The notes under the pieces were generated by a model. That model did not search any database. It was given only the letters and a program-made list of their open reading frames with translations, and had not been told where the DNA came from. The position numbers were made by a program, and so were the translations under genes. Positions 35,200-47,300 of a stretch of DNA of 64,000 nt are shown here, in pieces. Source of the DNA: Ceratopteris richardii (taxonomy: Eukaryota > Streptophyta > Polypodiopsida > Polypodiales > Pteridaceae); NCBI GenBank assembly GCA_020310875.1, contig CM035423.1, positions 114,356,917 through 114,420,916 on the forward strand. The letters run 5' to 3'. Each line of letters begins with the position of its first letter. The first letter of the stretch is position 1.

Positions 35200-36382
35200 A
35201 GCTTTGAGGAGGAGCGTGTCATGGTAAGACGTAGAGTTGTGATGTTGGTGTTGTAGGTAATTTCTTTACTTTTTCTTATTTTTCTCTTTCTTACTTCATC
35301 ATCATCATCACCATCATCATCCTCACCATCTCCCACCTCCATCTCCATCATCGTGAAAATTTCAGTTTTTGATCATATCACCTTCTCCCCTCCATTTCCC
35401 TCATTCCACTTGTGAGAGAGAGCAAGAGAGCGATTTGTGTGCACTCTTTTTGCATGTTTCTTGAGTTTTCTTGCAGGATCTGGCTATCCCACCATCTCCA
35501 GCAGGCTGCGTAGGTATAGAAAAGCTCGGCCCTATCTTTGTGTCACAGACCCCTGTCGATCGCGATCGACAGAAAAATTGCTTATTTGGTAAAACAAAGC
35601 ACACCACAATGACACACAAGATGAGCACACTCTAAATCACCTAAAACAGTAAAAGAATTCCATGTTTCTCTGTCAATTGCGACCGACACCATCGATCGCG
35701 ATCGACAGCCACGATCGACAACCTTTGTCAATCGTGACCGACAGACCCTGTCAATCGCGATCGACAGACCTGTCGATCACGATCGACAGACCCCACGACC
35801 GACTCACTACCACGTAGGATTCAGTCAATCGCGATTGACACTCTCGATCGCGACCGACTGAAATTTGATGATTAACACCAAAAATTGTGTTGCCACGTGT
35901 CCATCGCGATGGACACATCCCCGATCGACTGAAATCACGACGAAAATCTCGGAAAAAGTGTTGATCGCGATTGACACCATCGATCCCGATTGACAGGACT
36001 CACGACCGACTTTGTCGATCGCGATTGACACTGTCGATCATGATTGACACTGTCAATCGCGACTGACATGTCGATCGGGATCGACAGGCCCCGACGGACA
36101 CCTCTATCAATCGCGGTTGAAAGACCTGTCGATCGCGATGGACAGGCTTTTTCTGCCAAATTTCTAGGGTTTTCATTACATGTTTTTGGGGTAAATTCTA
36201 GGCATATTTATCAAGCAAATAGTGATTTGTGAGGTCCCGACACTTGTAACTTGAGAGAAAATCTTGTTTTCGTGATAACCTATTTTACCCTGTTTTAACC
36301 CTAGATCTCTGAACAGTCATAACTTTCTCATACGAAATCCGTTTGCTGTGATTTTTGTTTTGTTGGAAAGCTCGTGGGGAGT
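35200..36382 (+). other. G1b leader with CG-rich repeat array
   Basis: Untranslated leader after the primer-binding site. ATG/GTAAGAC at 35221-35230 is the conserved donor-like site and also opens an 11-codon mini-ORF. A first palindromic CGATCGCGATCG occurs near 35555. The main array (about 35670-36145) repeats variants of TCGATCGCGATCGACA. There is no gag start: at 36383 it passes straight into a second copy of the G1a gag fragment, the junction of a tandem duplication. Confidence 0.8.
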
Positions 36383-36634
36383 ACAACCTGCCTATTGTAT
36401 GGACAATCTTGAGCCGTATGATTTGTGTATTTTCTCTCAATGCTGCAACACAGAGCATTAGGGTTCCCTTGGGGTTGAGCCATCATTAGGAAAACATTAG
36501 CCATGTGGTCTCCTCCATAAGTATAACACTGCTTTAATGGGGTGACCCTTGGCATTTGTCTATTTTGAACTCCTAGCTTCTTAGCCACCTGCTCAGCTAT
36601 CTCATCTATCTCCATGGAGGTTCTAGAGGTATGA
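36383..36634 (-). pseudogene. gag: Duplicated G1a gag fragment
   Basis: Same coding sequence as 34110-34361, again with CYTYGGDHMANVF lacking two knuckle Cys. Here TAQDCPYN keeps the Cys that copy 1 has lost. It fuses at 36383 to G1b leader sequence. Confidence 0.85.
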
Positions 36635-37438
36635 TGTTGGCAGTAGTCAAGGAACTGAAGGACTCACAAGACAAGGAAGCCAACGAAGGGAGTCGGAGCG
36701 AAGAGAAGGCACAAGCAGATAGAGTAGTCAATGAAGATCTGGCAAGTAGGCCATTATTTTTTTCATGAAGCTAAAGCATATCAAAGAGGTGGACACACAA
36801 GGAGAAGGAGCAAGTAGGGATCTCGAAGATGTCTATGTCAAATTGTTAGAGGAAATCCCTACAAAAATAGTGATTTTCATCACTAAAGGCCACTGTAAAT
36901 ACCATTTCATATTTTTGTAGCTCCATTTTGTGCAAGCCAAGGAGTCCTTCCCTACAAAAATAGTGATTTTCATCACTAAAGGCCACTGTAAATACCATTT
37001 CATATTTTTGTAGCTCCATTTTGTGCAAGCCAAGGAGTCCTTGAGCTTGAGGAGCATTAGAAGTACTTGTGTATCCATTTTCATATTTTTTGGACTCCGT
37101 TTGAGCCCTCAAATAGGCCCTAGAACCTAATTTTTAACTAGGCTGGACACTAGGTCTGGACAGGACCAAAAACTAGTCAAAAACTATAAATAGAGCTAGA
37201 GAGCTCATTTTTGTGGTTAGCTTGTAATAGATTTGAACTTGTAAGAGCACTTTTGAGTAATCTAAAAGAGCACTTTTGTTTCCCTCTCTTTGTCTTACCT
37301 TGTGTGCGCGTGTGTGTGCATGTTAGTGTGCTTCTCACTCACGCACTTGTGCCATCACTTGTTCGAGGTCTTCATACCATCCTCACGTCTTCCCGGATTT
37401 ACATTAAAGGAGGTGCTACTCATCACTGAGCGACACCA
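36635..37438 (+). repeat. LTR of G1b, copy 2 (804 bp)
   Basis: Same TGTTGGCAG start after TATGA and GACACCA end. It carries the same 93-bp internal duplication and a TATAAATAG box at 37185-37193. It is followed by a primer-binding site, so it too has 5' LTR context. Confidence 0.87.
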
Positions 37439-37443
37439 AATTT

Positions 37444-37461
37444 TGGCGCCGTTGCCGGGGA
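37444..37461 (+). other. Primer-binding site of G1b copy 2
   Basis: TGGCGCCGTTGCCGGGGA, exact complement of the plant tRNA-Asp 3' end, followed by ATCG that extends the match. Confidence 0.92.
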
Positions 37462-37888
37462 TCGAGCTTTGAGGAGGAGCGTGTCATGGTAAGACGTAGA
37501 GTTGTGATGTTGGTGTTGTAGGTAATTTCTTTACTTTTTCTTATTTTTCTCTTTCTTACTTCATCATCATCATCACCATCATCATCCTCACCATCTCCCA
37601 CCTCCATCTCCATCATCGCGAAAATTTCAGTTTTTGATCATATCACCTTCTCCCCTCCATTTCCCTCATTCCACTTGTGAGAGAGAGCGAGAGAGCGATT
37701 TGTGTGCACTCTTTTTGCATGTTTCTTGAGTTTTCTTGCAGGATCTGGCTATCCCACCATCTCCAGCAGGCTGCGTAGGTACGGAAAAGCTCGGCCCTGC
37801 CTCTGTGTCACAGACACCTGTCGATCGCGATCGACTGAAAAATTGCTTATTTGGTAAAACAAAGCACACCACAATGACACACAAGATG

Positions 37889-38428
37889 AGACTTGTATTC
37901 ACTGGTTCCTGAAACAGGTGCAAATTTCGATCTTAATGATTTGATCATTTCTCACTCCACAGTTTAAAGCTTTGTGCAACTAAGCACTTAATCTTTAAGT
38001 TGGAAGGTAAGCTACTAGTGGCTAAAAGCATTTGCTTAAACGGGTTCTATACTGAGAGAATTATGTGTTAAAAGTTAGGGGTGTCCAAATCGACTTCTCA
38101 GAAGTGCAGATTTAGACATAGGTAACTTGCTAAGTGGATTTCTCAAGATCTACTGAATCTTTTAGAGTAATTTGACTTGGAGGAGGTGCGCAATCTTTAG
38201 GCGACACCTTGTGCAAAGTTTCATAAAAAAGTTTACATATTTACTCAGTCAATGAGAAAGATATATGCAGCAGACTTTCTGAGTAATCTCCTTCTTCATA
38301 GTTTGTTCAAGAATTTGATATTTGGTCATTGATCTTTTAAATTGGTGAAGGTTTTGACGTACTCTTGATATAGAGGTGTTCTAAGTTCAAGAGTAGGTTG
38401 TTCTTTTGGAGATTAACACTCTCCATCA
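37889..38428 (+). repeat. 5' LTR of C1 (left edge approximate)
   Basis: The right end is fixed by CTCTCCATCA just before the primer-binding site. The left edge is where the duplicated G1b leader stops (37888); the first TG is at about 37892. No second LTR is present to confirm it, and the first bases could be target sequence. Confidence 0.55.
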
Positions 38429-38429
38429 G

Positions 38430-38444
38430 TGGTATCAGAGCAGG
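38430..38444 (+). other. Primer-binding site of C1, initiator-Met tRNA
   Basis: TGGTATCAGAGCAGG, the classic plant copia primer site, starting one or two bases after the LTR. Confidence 0.92.
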
Positions 38445-38650
38445 AAACATCAAATTTGAGAAAAGGAGGATCCCGACTGCTGCAGTTGCAAAGAATTCAA
38501 CATCTGAAGGATTAAAAGGTGAAAGCCTGAAGGAAAAGCTTGAGGAAGAGATCATACGAGATCAAGAAGGACGAAAGGAGTGTCATTCGAAGTAAAGGTA
38601 ACTTTATACTTTATAAAGATTGAAGAATTCAGTACACAGGTAAAGGAAGG

Positions 38651-38801
38651 ATGGGAGATTCTCTTCAGATAGAGAAATTGGATAGAGAGAACTATCCTGC
38701 ATGGTCAATGAGGATGGAAGCCCATCTAATGAGCAAAGATTTGATAGCCTATATTACAGGAGAAGAAGAAAAGCCTCAGTTCAGAGATCCTAGTATTCCA
38801 A
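38651..38801 (+). pseudogene. gag: C1 gag, 5' part
   Basis: ATG at 38651 opens MGDSLQIEKLDRENYPAW, the N-terminus of copia Gag, continuing to KPQFRDPSI. It is interrupted by G1, flanked by TCCAA. The continuation at 55354 starts PTREELSDLKNW in register. The coding region is intact apart from the insertion. Confidence 0.9.
38797..38801. repeat. Target-site duplication TCCAA, left of G1
   Basis: Matches 55354-55358. Confidence 0.92.
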
Positions 38802-39373
38802 TGTTGACACACAAAGCAACAGAGGAATCATGCACAATATGGCAACAAGGCCAGATCATTTTTCCCCATGGGTTATGTACAACTCAAGTGATTTTAATCA
38901 CTACACAAACATTGTAAATCCCGTTTTTGGTAGAATAGACTCCATTTTGTGCAAGCCGAGGAGTCCTCGAGCTTGAGGAGTATTAGAAGTACCATCGTAC
39001 CAAATTTCATAATTTTTAGACTTCGTTTGAGCCCTCAAATAAGCCCTGGGACCTAATTTTTAACTAGGCCGGACACTAGGTCTGGACAGGGCCAAAAGCT
39101 AGTAAAAAACTATAAAAAGAGCTAGAGAGCTCATTTTTGAGGCTAGATTGTAATTGAAACGAACTTGTAAGAGCAATTTGAAAGTAATCTAAAAGCTCTA
39201 TTGATTCTCACTCTTTGTCTTACCTTGTGTGCGCGTGTGTGTGTATGTGTGTGCATGCTTGTGTGCTTCTCACTCACGCACTTGTGCCGCCACTTGCTCG
39301 AGGTCTTCATACCATCCTCACGTCTTCCCGGATTGACATTAAAGGAGGTGCTACTCATCATTGAGCTACACCA
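38802..39373 (+). repeat. 5' LTR of G1 (572 bp)
   Basis: TGTTGACACAC to GAGCTACACCA. TATAAAAAG at 39111-39119 is the likely promoter TATA box. A GT-rich alternating stretch lies near 39229-39262. It differs from the 3' LTR only at 39104 (A versus C at 55084) on my comparison. Confidence 0.95.
39111..39119 (+). promoter_or_regulatory. TATA box in G1 5' LTR
   Basis: TATAAAAAG, at the same place as TATAAATAG in both G1b LTRs. RNA polymerase II transcription would start about 30 bases downstream and set the U3/R boundary. Confidence 0.7.
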
Positions 39374-39378
39374 AATTT

Positions 39379-39396
39379 TGGCGCCGTTGCCGGGGA
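39379..39396 (+). other. Primer-binding site of G1, tRNA-Asp
   Basis: TGGCGCCGTTGCCGGGGA followed by ATCG, exact complement of the plant tRNA-Asp(GTC) 3' end. Confidence 0.93.
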
Positions 39397-39420
39397 TCGA
39401 GCTTTGAGGACGAGCGTGTG

Positions 39421-39430
39421 ATGGTAAGAC
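39421..39430 (+). promoter_or_regulatory. Candidate 5' splice site carrying a leader ATG in G1
   Basis: ATG/GTAAGAC, with the exon boundary after 39423. Unspliced, this ATG opens an 11-codon mini-ORF ending at 39456. Spliced to the acceptor at 50523 it would be in frame with the second ORF. A nearer acceptor-like TATTTTGCAG ends at 39665, so a short leader intron is an alternative. The site is conserved in G1b and G2. Confidence 0.5.
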
Positions 39431-39860
39431 GTAGAGTTGACGCGTTGGAGTTGTAGGTATTTTCTTTACTCTCATCGATTTTCTTTTACTTTCTTCACCA
39501 TCATCATCATCACCATCTCCCATGTCCATCTCCATCATCGCGAAAATTTCAGTTTTTTGACTATATCCCCACCTCCACCTCATTTCCCTCATTTCACTTG
39601 TGAGAGAGAGTGAGAGAGCGAACTTGCATGTGCTGTTTTTGCATGTTTTCTGAGCTATTTTGCAGGTTTTTTGCTGTATCATCATCCCCAGCAGTGTGCG
39701 CAGGTACGACAGGCTCTGCACAGGTCCCGGGGCGACAACCTCTGTCTATCGCGACAGACAGAAAATCTTAACATTTTGTGAATGCATGTGTATCACTGTA
39801 ACCTACACCTTGAGGGCACTCTAGATCACTAGAAGTTTTTCAAAAATTTGCATTTTTTCA

Positions 39861-40482
39861 GTCTATCGCGACAGACACCGTCTATCGCGACAGACACCGT
39901 CTATCGCGGCAGACAGAAATCCGCGACAGATACTGTCTATCGCGACAGACACCGTCTATCGCGACAGACAGAAATCCGCGACAGACACCGTCTATCGCGA
40001 CAGACAGAAATCCGCGACAGATACCGTCTATCGCGACAGACACCGTCTATCGCGACAGACAGAAATCCACGATAGACACCGTCTATCGCGACAGACACCG
40101 TCTATCGCGACAGACAGAAATCCGCGACAGATACCGTCTATCGCGACAGACACCGTCTATCGCGACAGACAGAAATCCGCGACAGATACCGTCTATCGCG
40201 ACAGACACCGTCTATCGCGACAGACAGAAATCCACGATAGACACCGTCTATCGCGACAGACAGAAATCCGCGACAGATACCGTCTATCGCGACAGACACC
40301 GTCTATCGCGACACACACCGTCTATCGCGACAGACAGAAATCCGCGACAGATACCGTCTATCGCGACAGACAGAAATCCACGATAGACACTGTCTATCGC
40401 GACAGACACCGTCTATCGCGACAGACAGCCCCCACGATAGATTGTGTCTATCGCGACAGACACCGTCTATCGCGATAGACAG
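39861..40482 (+). repeat. CG-rich tandem array in G1 leader
   Basis: About 620 bp of a 19-bp unit (ACCGTCTATCGCGACAGAC) alternating with a 17-bp variant containing GAAATCCGCGACAGAT, giving higher-order blocks of about 55 bp. An isolated copy occurs near 39742. Each unit contains a TCGCGA palindrome. It sits in the untranslated leader where packaging or regulatory signals would be expected. Confidence 0.92.
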
Positions 40483-41358
40483 GCATTTTCGGCAAAAAAA
40501 TTAAGGTGTGAATTTTTGGAAATTTAGGCTAAATTTTGGGCATATTTGCACTTTCATGTACTCATATACTTACGAAGGCCTTAGAAAATGCATTAAAACC
40601 CCCGAAAGGTTTTGTCTGTCTAGTAACCCCCTAAACCCTGAACGGTCATAACTTTTGTGTACGGAATCCATTTTCTGAGCTCTAGGGCTTGTCAGAAAGC
40701 TCGTGACATATACTACACGCCCTCAACTGTTTTTTATAAGAATAATGCGTTGGTTTTCAGATAGGATATTTGGAAGTTGGCCCACAGAGGGGTAGAAACA
40801 CCAAGGGAGCTCTAGAGGAAATTTCTAGCAATACATAAGGGGGAACAAAGTGTCTGAAATAATTTGTCTGTCAATTGAAAGGTCTACTTAAAGCTAATCT
40901 TGGGACTTATGCAGGTCTATTGAGAAGTAATTGAGAGTATCCAAGCAAGGGTGTTGCGCACGCTTGAGAATCAACTTCTCGAGCACTAAAGAGCAAGGTT
41001 CGGCAAGAAAGGTTGGAATATTCTCAACTCCTCTTCGTCAATTCCTAGCTTAGGCTAAGAGCGATTAAAAGTAGGAGTAAGTCAGGGCGACGATAGGCCA
41101 CTATCAAGTTGAAGACTACCTAAAAACTCAAGTTCAAGCTAAAAACTTAATCTCTGTACTGTCGACAACATAAAGGAAAGAACCTAACGTGGAACGATCA
41201 ACCTGAAAGTACGAAGAACATTCAAGTATTCCGGACGACGTAATAGCAGATAAGACTTTAAACACGAGGAATAACTAAAAAGAATCAAGTGACTGGTACC
41301 AATTGATCGGCAACGAGGTTGTACTCTGGGCAAAGAATTGGGCTACTTAGATAGGCAT
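40483..41358 (+). other. G1 leader between array and gag-pol
   Basis: No ORF of note and no repeat. CCTGAACGGTCATAACTTT near 40637 has a counterpart in the G1b leader near 36310, so part of this region is conserved. The gag-pol ATG follows at 41359. Confidence 0.6.
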
Positions 41359-44300
41359 ATGAACCTTAGATCAGGACGACACCTAGCAAGAGAGAGACAA
41401 AGCCTTAGGTCTTCAGAGGCTAGTGTCAATCATACTGCAAGGTCTTGGGCCCAGCAGTTGAGTCACCACTCTCATTACCCTAGCTCGGATACCAGTGAAT
41501 CGGGGATGTCTCAAGGCATGGACAGACCTACGGGAAGTTCAGGTGTGCCCTACTTGTACAGGGTAGAAGGACCTTACAAAACACAGTTGGAATACCTTAG
41601 GACCAACCGATTAGGTGCGAGCATCTATGAGGACGGCCTAGGAAGATCAGTGGTCCAGATTAAAAACCCTGACCAATCCATAGGACTAGAGCACCCAGCT
41701 GTCAAGTTTGAAAACGGTGCATACCTGGACAAGGAAGGAACCATATACGTAGTCACCAGTCATCCAGATAGGACAGATGAATTTGGAAATGTAATCTCAG
41801 AAGCGGACTTAGGTGACTTGGAACAAGGAAACATGGGAGTGGAACCTAGAACCCCTCGAGGTAAATCAGTTCTCACTAGGCTTATCACGCCTGAGTGGGT
41901 CCCCCAAGATAACAAGTGCATAGACTTGCTTCTCAATCGAGAAACGGACGAAGCCTTCATCGTAGAGTTCTCTAAGAGTGGCATAAGACACAATACATCC
42001 TCATTGATTCACAGCTTCAAACAGACCCCCCAAGAGACTGTCAGATTGGCCGGAAGAAGATTTAGACAATATCTTGAAAGGTGCCCTATTTCGGAGCTAC
42101 CCACATCTGCTAAACAAGTAGCCTTATTCCTTGACGGATTGCTGAGTCCAAAATTGAGATCCTACGTGTATCTGAAAGACCCTAGGACTATAGAAGAGTG
42201 TGTACGTATGTGCATTGACATTGAAGACAACCTAGGAGAAGAGCTAGAGCTGTCCAAAATTTACAAAGATTCAGATAGTGCATCTAGTCAATCTTCCACA
42301 CAAGCCACATCAATTGAGGAACTGGCCGAAAAAGTAGCTCAGAAATTAGGTGTGACTAGCAAACAAATTCCAAGGTTTGCTCCTGTGAAAAGGTGCTATA
42401 CATGCGGTGGTGACCATATGGCGAACGTCTGTCCCATTATGGCTCAACCCCAAGTAAACCCTAGTAGCCAGTACTGCACCATAGAACGGAGATACACCAA
42501 CCACACCGCACAAGATTGCCCATACAACAAGCAGGCGGTTAGGCAACCCTACCCTCAGCCCTACCAACAAGGCAGATACCAGAACCAGTACCCTCCACAA
42601 CCATATGGCAGGCCACAACAAAATTTCCAACCTCAATATCAAAGGCCTCAGCCTGTGCTAGCACAACAACCCCCAGCCCCAGCCAATGTGATTCCGGTAA
42701 AGTACACTGCGGCAGAAGAGAACCTGAATATAGCCTTAGTCCCAGTAACACCCTTGATTTCTGAAAGTGACCCGAGTGACCATAGCTTCGATTCTACACA
42801 TGTTGATAGCCCCCAGGCCTACTACATGCAGTCTCCTGAGCATGGTGAGTCCTATTATAGCGAAGAGACAAACGAACCGAGTTGGGAATCAGATTACACG
42901 AACGTCATGTATGCAAACCCCAACCCTAGGCCTCAACCTAGGCAAGTAAGACCTCCATTCCCAAGAGGACCGTGCTACAGATGCCAAGGAGATCACCTCA
43001 TTCGTGATTGTCCCTTGCCTCTGCCCACACAACCTCAGTCCTTGACTATCCAAGGCTTTTGCCAAGACTGCGGAAAAGAGCATCTCTTACGAGATTGCCC
43101 AAAGAACCCCAATAGCATGCCAAAAATCACCCCTATCAACGTTGTTGGGTTAGTGGTAGACTCCTCAGGAAGTGTCACTTCCACTGCACCAGTACAGGTA
43201 GTCACTAGGGCTCAGGCATTGCAGCAAAACCAAGGGGTAGGCCAGGAAAAGAGCCCAGAAGCTAGCGATACTGAGAGCCAAAATAAAAAGAGAACAAGAG
43301 CTTGGAGAGATAGCCGCGAACGCATGAAAAGGCAATGGGCAAAGAAGATGAGTGAACTTGAGGAAAGTCTACGAGAAACCAAGGCTAAAATCATAGAGAT
43401 CACATCTCAACCGCACTCTCACACATTCCCACCGCTACCATCCCCATCACCCTCCATCCCTTCACCCTCTAAGACAGCCCACGTAACCCACCCACCACCC
43501 CAAACAGGATCGGTATTAGCTGATCCCACTCCCGAAGACATAGACATGATGCTTAAAGCATATCAGGCCAGAATCCAAGAAGGGCCAAACGTCACGGATC
43601 ATGACAAGTGCTATCCTAGAGCTGACCTAGAAATAGAAAGAACCAAACTATGCGCGAAAATGGTCGCATTGGCTCAGACTATGTTTGAAGCCAGTCGCCT
43701 TTTCAATTACTCAGGCTCAGCCAAAACGCAATTACACTTGGATGGATTCCTAGAGAAGTTAGAGAGGATAATTGCAAGATCTGACAAGGAAGAAAAAAAT
43801 CAAGACCAAGAAAAAGCAAGCAAAAACATGAATCATTACCAATCAGAAGTGTATGTGGCCAATTCCACTAAACCAGACACCTTTCCCTCCCTAGAAAGGT
43901 TGGAGAGGCCAATTGCACAATCAGAAAAGGAACCTACCCCACAAAGAAAGGAAAGGGCAAGAGAACGGAAAAGCCAGCCTCTTCAGGAAGCCCACGGGCC
44001 TTTCCAAGAAACTTATCTTCCCCCCCAAAGGTCACAGGAGCCCCCCTCGAAAGCTTATGTACCTCCACAGGTAACCCACACTCCTTCCCAGAGAGCGTAT
44101 GAGCCTGTTCGGAAAAGTAATAGCATAAGTAATCCTCCCCAAGAAGCTTGTGCTCCAGCTATCTATGAGAACGAGGAAAGAGCCAACAATAGAAAAAGCC
44201 CTCCTTCCCAGGTAGCATATGTACCTAATTCTACAGAGCCAGACACTTCTTCTTCTATGAATCGGTTTGCACCAGACTTCCTACGAGAGATTCAAGAAGA

Positions 44301-47300
44301 CAAATGGGATAACGAAAGCGAGGTCGCCCCTCCTTTTGAACTTGTGGACGATGCACACGACCAATTCCCACAAGACATCCCATCAATTTACGGGGAACAT
44401 GAGAGTACTCAGTCTCATGAGAGATTGGACTTTGAGTCTAATTCCATACAGGAGCTACCCCACTTCACAGGCCCATGGGAAGCAAAGTCCACATGTATGA
44501 GAGCACCCACAGTCATGGTAAGGAACGACGATTCAGTCATACCTAGGAACACGGAGATAGTAAAGAACACCAAAGTGCAGTACGATCTCACTTTGGAAGA
44601 ACTGCCCAAGGATAGACCAGAAGCGCGGAAATATGTAGCTAGTCAAGTAACTGAAATTGCAAAACCACGTTCCCGGGTAGGATCCCATAGGACAGTGCCA
44701 GAAATTCCCTTGGATAAGATAGGAGATATGTGTGAAGGTGAAGAAGGGAACACCTATCTGCCCATCACCTACCAGGAGTACACCACCAAGGCAATTTTGG
44801 ACTCAGGTGCAGGAGTTGCAATTGCCACAACTTCCTTATGGAAACGTTGGGGCAAGCCGGCACTCAGGCCGACGAGAATGAAATTGCAGATGGCCGATGG
44901 TCACATAGAGAGACCCCTAGGATTGCTAGAAGGGATAACTCTCACCACTTGTGGTGTCGAGTTTGAACATAGTTTTGCTATATGTGACTTCAGCAAAAAT
45001 CATGCCTATGAGATGATTTTGGGAAGACCATTTATGCGACAATTGCAAGTAGTACAGGATTGGGGAACCAACTCCTTGTATTTGCAACACTTGGGTGTTA
45101 CGACCAAAGTCAATCTCAAGGATTATTCTCATAGAGATGTCCCTCCTATCCAATGGAATCCCATCCATAGAGCCAAAGATGATACAGAATCGGTGCATTC
45201 CATAGGGTCTGGATCCTCATGGATGCATGAAGATACTCACTTATGGATGTGCAAGGTAGCAGTAGAAGAAGAGAAGAGAGAGAAAGCCAGAGAGGTAGGT
45301 GCGAACGAAACTCATAGACCCATTCAAGACCCAGCCTATGCACCTATAGTCTTTCCAGATGAGGAGTTTGAACCCCATGGCTGGGCGGAAATTTTAGCAA
45401 CAATGGACGTAGCCATCAATGAAGAACAATGGACACCTCACTGTGATGAGGATGGCTATGACATTTCAGTCTTCTCCATAGAGCCAATCATGGGAGAGGC
45501 AGTTTTAGAAGAATGCGAACCTAGCCCTGATGCAATTGAGGATGCAAGTGACTCCGATCTAGAGTCAATCATTATGGATCCACCATTTGCATCAGATGAA
45601 GAATACTTCCATGAAATAGAATTTCAACCCCAGAGGCATGGAGAGGTTACAAATGTTGTAAGATTAGCAACGCATATGACCCCTAAGGAAGAAGGAAAGA
45701 AACGAAAGAAGAGAGAAGCCTTACCAGAAGAGGAAGAATCTTTGTTTGAGGTCCCAGAAAATTTTAAGAAGTATGAGATAGATGACAGGAGAGTCATGAT
45801 AAGAATGCCTAAACGAGAGGCACAATCAGGAGAGGCCTATGATAACAAAGAAACCACCAAGAAAATAGTAGTGGCCATAGAAGAAGGAGAGGAGAGATGC
45901 ACGTATATAGGCCATGACCTGACAGAAGAAGAAGAGCACGAATTGATTGCCTTGCTAAGAGAATACAGAGATGTATTCGCTTGGAGTTACAAGGACTTGA
46001 AAGGGGTTGACCCGGACATATGCTCGCACACCATCCCCATGACCTCAGATGCCAAACCCTCTAAGCAAAAGCCTTATACATATAATGATAATTACGCTGC
46101 TAAGATCAAGGAGGAGATAGATAGACTGGTCGAAGCTGGATTTATCTATGAAATTGAGCACACTGAATGGGTCTCCCCCATCGTAGTGGTGCCCAAGAAG
46201 AATGGCAAACTGCGTGTGTGCATTAACCTGAAAAAGGTTAACGCAGCCACAATTCGAGATAACTATCCGCTTCCCATAACAGAACATCTCTTAGAAAGAG
46301 TGGCAGGCAAGGAAGTGTACAGCTTCCTTGATGGATTTTCGGGCTACAATCAAGTAGCCACAGCTCCAGAGGATCAGCATAAGACAGCCTTTGCCCTAGA
46401 ATGGGGCATTTTTGCTTTTAGAGTAATGCCATTTGGGCTTACCAATGCACCAGCAACCTTCCAGAGGCTGATGTGCCATGTGTTTAAGGAGTTTTTGAGG
46501 AAGAGTTTAGAAGTCTATGTTGACGATCTTTGTGCTCATTCCAATGTTAGACAAACCCATATTCCTGAACTCAGACAAATCTTTAACAAATGTAGAGAAT
46601 ATCAAGTCTGCCTGAACCCAGAAAAGTGCGTTTTTATGGTCAGGCAAGGCAAGATTCTAGGACACATAGTGTCAAAGAATGGCATATCTACTGACGAAGA
46701 GAAAGTGAGAGCCATAGCAGAGCTACCTAGGCCAAAGAATGTCAAGGAAGTACAAGCTTTCATGGGGCATTGTGGTTATTATCGACGTTTCATCCACATG
46801 TATGCTGTCATCGCAAAGCCCATGTACGGACTCTTGACTAACTTTGAGTGGACTGATGAATGTGAGAATTCCTTCGAGGAGCTTAAACGAAGATTGTGTT
46901 CAGCACCAATCTTGACCACACCAGATTGGAATAAGCCATTCCATGTTCATGTTGATGCATCCAATTATGCTATTGGATGTGTGCTCGCACAACCTACTGG
47001 TGAAGGTAATATGGATCTTCCAATTGCCTATGCCAGTAGACAATTGAATGCGGCTGAACGGAATTACACCACTACAGAGCGCGAAGGATTAGGCATGGTA
47101 TATGCAGTCAAGAAATTTAGACACTATTTGCTTGCAAATAAGTTTAAATTTTTTACTGACCATCAGGCATTGTTGTACCTAGTAAACAAGCCATGCAATA
47201 CAGGTAGATTAGTAAGATGGTTTCTCTTACTAATGGAATACGACTTCGAGGTTGTGGTAAGGAAAGGTAGGACTCACTTACGAGCAGACCATCTCTCTAG

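Larger units (their letters stand above)
36383..37888. repeat. Second copy of the 34110-36382 tandem duplication, truncated
   Basis: Direct repeat, offset 2,273 bp, of the segment starting ACAACCTGCCTATTG at 34110. It holds G1a gag (minus, 36383-36634), the same TATGA, an LTR, primer-binding site and the first part of the leader. It matches copy 1 with a few percent differences by eye up to 37888, where copia C1 begins. Confidence 0.88.

Noticed and set aside
39220..39262. GT-rich stretch as an ordinary microsatellite
   Set aside because: It is irregular and present in every G1 and G1b LTR at the same place, so it is part of the LTR.
39861..40482. CRISPR-like regular repeat array
   Set aside because: Units are contiguous and degenerate with no unique spacers, and it lies inside a plant retrotransposon leader.
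41338..41358. Upstream TTG start of the G1 gag-pol frame
   Set aside because: Plant translation would use the ATG at 41359, where homology to G2 (MNLR) begins.
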